64,000 nt of DNA from Candidatus Lokiarchaeota archaeon. GTDB lineage: Archaea > Asgardarchaeota > Thorarchaeia > Thorarchaeales > Thorarchaeaceae. The position numbers were made by a program, and so were the translations under genes. Positions 62,100 through 64,000 of the stretch are shown here, piece by piece (positions within the stretch are counted from its first letter, which is position 1; each line of letters begins with the position of its first letter). The notes under the pieces were generated by a model. It had not been told where the DNA came from. It saw only the letters and a program-made list of their open reading frames with translations, and did no database searches. Location: the NCBI GenBank assembly GCA_014730275.1, contig WJIL01000117.1:1-64000 (forward strand). The letters are read 5' to 3'.

Positions 62100-63449
62100 T
62101 TGGTGCAAGAAACGTCGGGATATGTTGGGCTCGCCCTGAGAAAACTCAAGGATGCTGAAGTTCAAGTTGGAGACGAAGTAGAAGTCTCCACAGACAATCA
62201 ACAGCATGTAGGCATTCTTATGCCCCGTGCGCAGATCGGGAGCGATGAAGAGCATATCGTCATCAAGCTGGATAGCGGATATAATATCGGTATTCGCCTG
62301 AATGAAGATTCCAAACTGGATAAACTTCGTGAAGTTTCCAGAACCAAATCTTCTAGAAAGAAAATTGACCGAGAAATTGATGAATCTCTTCCAACTGTTT
62401 CTATCCTAAGTACTGGTGGAACAATTGCTAGCCGCGTCGACTACAAAACTGGAGCCGTTAACCCCGCTCTTAATGCAAAGGATCTCTACGATACTGTTCC
62501 AGAGCTGACCGACTATGCGAATATTCGAGCCAAAGTCGTAATGAGTGTGCTTTCTGAAAATATTGAACCAAATGATTGGAGCTTGATAGCAGAGAGTGTA
62601 GCAGAAGAAATCAGAAAGGATACCGACGGAGTAGTAATAGCCCATGGGACCGATACGTTGGGATTTACTGCAGCAGCACTTGCCTTTGCTCTTCAAAACA
62701 TACCTATTCCAATTGTATTGGTTGGATCCCAACGCTCTTCCGATCGTCCTTCATCTGATGCTTCAATGAATTTGCTACAGGCAGTGCAATTCGTTGGACA
62801 ATCTGATGCTGCAGAAGTCATGGTTGTAATGCATGGGGAAAGTGATGATACATTCACATATGCTCATCGTGGTGTAAGATCTCGGAAATGTCACACTAGC
62901 AGACGCGACGCATTCCAATCCATTAACATCGAACCGCTCTACAAAATTGAGAATGACAAAATATCAGAGATTCAATCTCCAATATTCCGAAGAGATCGAG
63001 ATAGAAAATTCGAATTAAAATCCAATTTTGAGGAACGTGTAGCACTAATCAAAACATATCCCGGTATAAATTCTACGATTATTGATAATCTGATTAATGA
63101 AGGGTACAAGGGATTAGTAATAGAGGGAACTGGTCTAGGCCATGCTCCAGAACATCTACATGAATCTCTGAAAGAAGCAATTGATTCAGATATCATTGTT
63201 ACAATGACTAGTCAATGCATCTGGGGGCGAACAAACCTAAATGTATATCGGCCCGGTGTCGAAATGCTACAGATGGGAGTCGTTCCTTGTAAGGACATGC
63301 TTCCTGAAACGGCTCTTGTGAAACTTATGTGGCTGTTAGGTAATTATGATGATTTGGATGAAATACGGGACCTGATGACACGGAATCTGGTTGGTGAGAT
63401 ACGACCACGTACAGAGATTGACCAACATTGCTCAACAAAGGAGGCATGA
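62100..63449 (+). CDS. gatD: Glu-tRNA(Gln) amidotransferase subunit D
   Basis: GatD/GatE convert Glu-tRNA(Gln) to Gln-tRNA(Gln) in archaea; GatD is the asparaginase-type glutaminase. The 449-residue protein has an N-terminal barrel (about 1-85) and an asparaginase core with the first catalytic Thr in LSTGGTIASRVDY near residue 103, VIAHGTDTLGFTAAALAF near 180, and GTGLGHAPEHLHESL near 345. The start is TTG at 62100 (GTG 62103 is also possible). The 3' end overlaps gatE (ATGATG), so the subunits are translated together. It shows this organism makes Gln-tRNA indirectly. Confidence 0.96.
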   Translation: MVQETSGYVGLALRKLKDAEVQVGDEVEVSTDNQQHVGILMPRAQIGSDEEHIVIKLDSGYNIGIRLNEDSKLDKLREVSRTKSSRKKIDREIDESLPTVSILSTGGTIASRVDYKTGAVNPALNAKDLYDTVPELTDYANIRAKVVMSVLSENIEPNDWSLIAESVAEEIRKDTDGVVIAHGTDTLGFTAAALAFALQNIPIPIVLVGSQRSSDRPSSDASMNLLQAVQFVGQSDAAEVMVVMHGESDDTFTYAHRGVRSRKCHTSRRDAFQSINIEPLYKIENDKISEIQSPIFRRDRDRKFELKSNFEERVALIKTYPGINSTIIDNLINEGYKGLVIEGTGLGHAPEHLHESLKEAIDSDIIVTMTSQCIWGRTNLNVYRPGVEMLQMGVVPCKDMLPETALVKLMWLLGNYDDLDEIRDLMTRNLVGEIRPRTEIDQHCSTKEA

Positions 63450-64000
63450 TGCTTTTGGACAATGATATTTCCTATGAAAATCTGGGACTGAAAGTTGGAC
63501 TTGAAATTCATCAGCAGCTTGATACTCGTCGAAAGCTATACTGTCACTGCCCCCCTGTCATTCGAGATGATGAACCCGATGGAGGCTTTATGAGACAACT
63601 GAGACCTACTCAAAGCGAAATGGGTGAAGTTGACCCAGCTGCTCTGTTTGAGTTTCAACGAGGGATAACTTACTATTACGAGTATTACAAAGAAACCACC
63701 TGTTTGGTAGAAGCAGACGAAGAACCTCCACACAACCTTGCCGAGGAGTCCATCGAAACATCTCTTATGATGGCTATTTTTCTAGAATCCACACCTGTTG
63801 ATGAAATCCATCCGATGCGAAAAATCGTTATTGACGGCAGCAACACGGCTGGATTCCAACGAACGGCTGTAATTGCTCGGGGTGGGGGGATTGATGTTGG
63901 AGGCAAGAAAATCGGTATCCAAACTATCTGCTTAGAGGAGGATGCCGCGCGAAAAATCTCAGAGGATGAGGACAAAAATGTCCGGGTCTATCGACTGGAC
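63446..64000 (+). CDS. gatE: Glu-tRNA(Gln) amidotransferase subunit E, 5' part
   Basis: The frame starts ATG 63446 (or 63449), overlapping the gatD stop, with AGGAGG 5 nt upstream. The first 185 residues match GatE: GLKVGLEIHQQLDTRRKLYCHCPP near residue 13, QRGITYYYEYYKETTCLVEADEEPPH near 70 and IDGSNTAGFQRTAVIA near 127. The rest lies beyond the window. The YYYEYY stretch is encoded by a GTATTA-like sequence. Confidence 0.95.
   Translation, partial: MMLLDNDISYENLGLKVGLEIHQQLDTRRKLYCHCPPVIRDDEPDGGFMRQLRPTQSEMGEVDPAALFEFQRGITYYYEYYKETTCLVEADEEPPHNLAEESIETSLMMAIFLESTPVDEIHPMRKIVIDGSNTAGFQRTAVIARGGGIDVGGKKIGIQTICLEEDAARKISEDEDKNVRVYRLD
63673..63688 (+). repeat. GTATTA-like element in gatE
   Basis: CTATTACGAGTATTAC, one mismatch, at the same 9-bp period and in plus orientation but in coding sequence (YYEYY), so it may be fortuitous. 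Confidence 0.35.

Overview
The window is a stretch of archaeal chromosome, most likely from an Asgard archaeon; a Thorarchaeota-like lineage is my best guess, but it is an inference. The archaeal information machinery is unmistakable: HerA/NurA, MCM, GINS, RFC small and large, Orc1/Cdc6, TFB, TFE, MBF1, PAN, NAC and GatD/GatE. Features that point towards Asgard are a roadblock-type protein encoded with an MglA/Arf-like small GTPase, an RPB8-like RNA polymerase subunit, and a split version of the eukaryotic lysine-ketoglutarate reductase/saccharopine dehydrogenase. TTG and GTG starts are common. No rRNA, CRISPR array or insertion sequence was seen.

Layout. 0-4 kb: herA (cut by the edge), nurA and pyrG. 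4.2-6.7 kb: GTPase, unknown protein and roadblock operon. 6.8-12.6 kb: HD phosphohydrolase, XRE regulator and RNA-modification genes (GPN GTPase, Trm-G10, UPF0200/0201, ThpR). 12.6-21.5 kb: tRNA-Pro, a deacetylase and a replication island (gins23-mcm, rfcS-rfcL, orc1/cdc6) with truA. 21.6-31.7 kb: tRNA-Gly, an orphan korA, two large Ig-like surface proteins, rpo8, tfb, a VirB11-like ATPase, a pilin-like peptide and tRNA-Glu. 31.9-38.7 kb: a membrane-anchored HerA/VirB4-like ATPase, isopentenyl phosphate kinase, uS10 and glmS. 38.7-43.3 kb: two AT-rich spacers with origin-recognition-box sequences around a small regulator and the lysine-degradation pair. 43.3-48.2 kb: indolepyruvate:ferredoxin oxidoreductase and hypF. 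48.3-55.8 kb: an orphan-rich region. 55.8-60.1 kb: pan, mbf1, tfe, DUF2110 and an S4/FtsJ methyltransferase. 60.2-64 kb: tRNA-Val, tRNA-Leu, a GH1 glycosidase and gatD-gatE (cut by the edge).

Three things stand out. (1) A 16-bp element, GTATTA-N3-GTATTAC (two 7-mers at a 9-bp period), recurs at gene boundaries between 48.8 and 55.8 kb, always in the same orientation. One copy lies just upstream of an operon encoding an AAA-type ATPase and a ribbon-helix-helix protein. Together with a nearby candidate origin this resembles a partition or chromosome-organisation module. (2) The 38.7-39.2 kb spacer holds a near-perfect archaeal ORB plus seven copies of TGTGAAT/ATTCACA, so it is a strong replication-origin candidate. 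(3) All five tRNA genes contain introns, four at non-canonical places (D loop, D stem, T arm, variable loop), each with a bulge-helix-bulge fold that restores a normal tRNA, and all five encode CCA.
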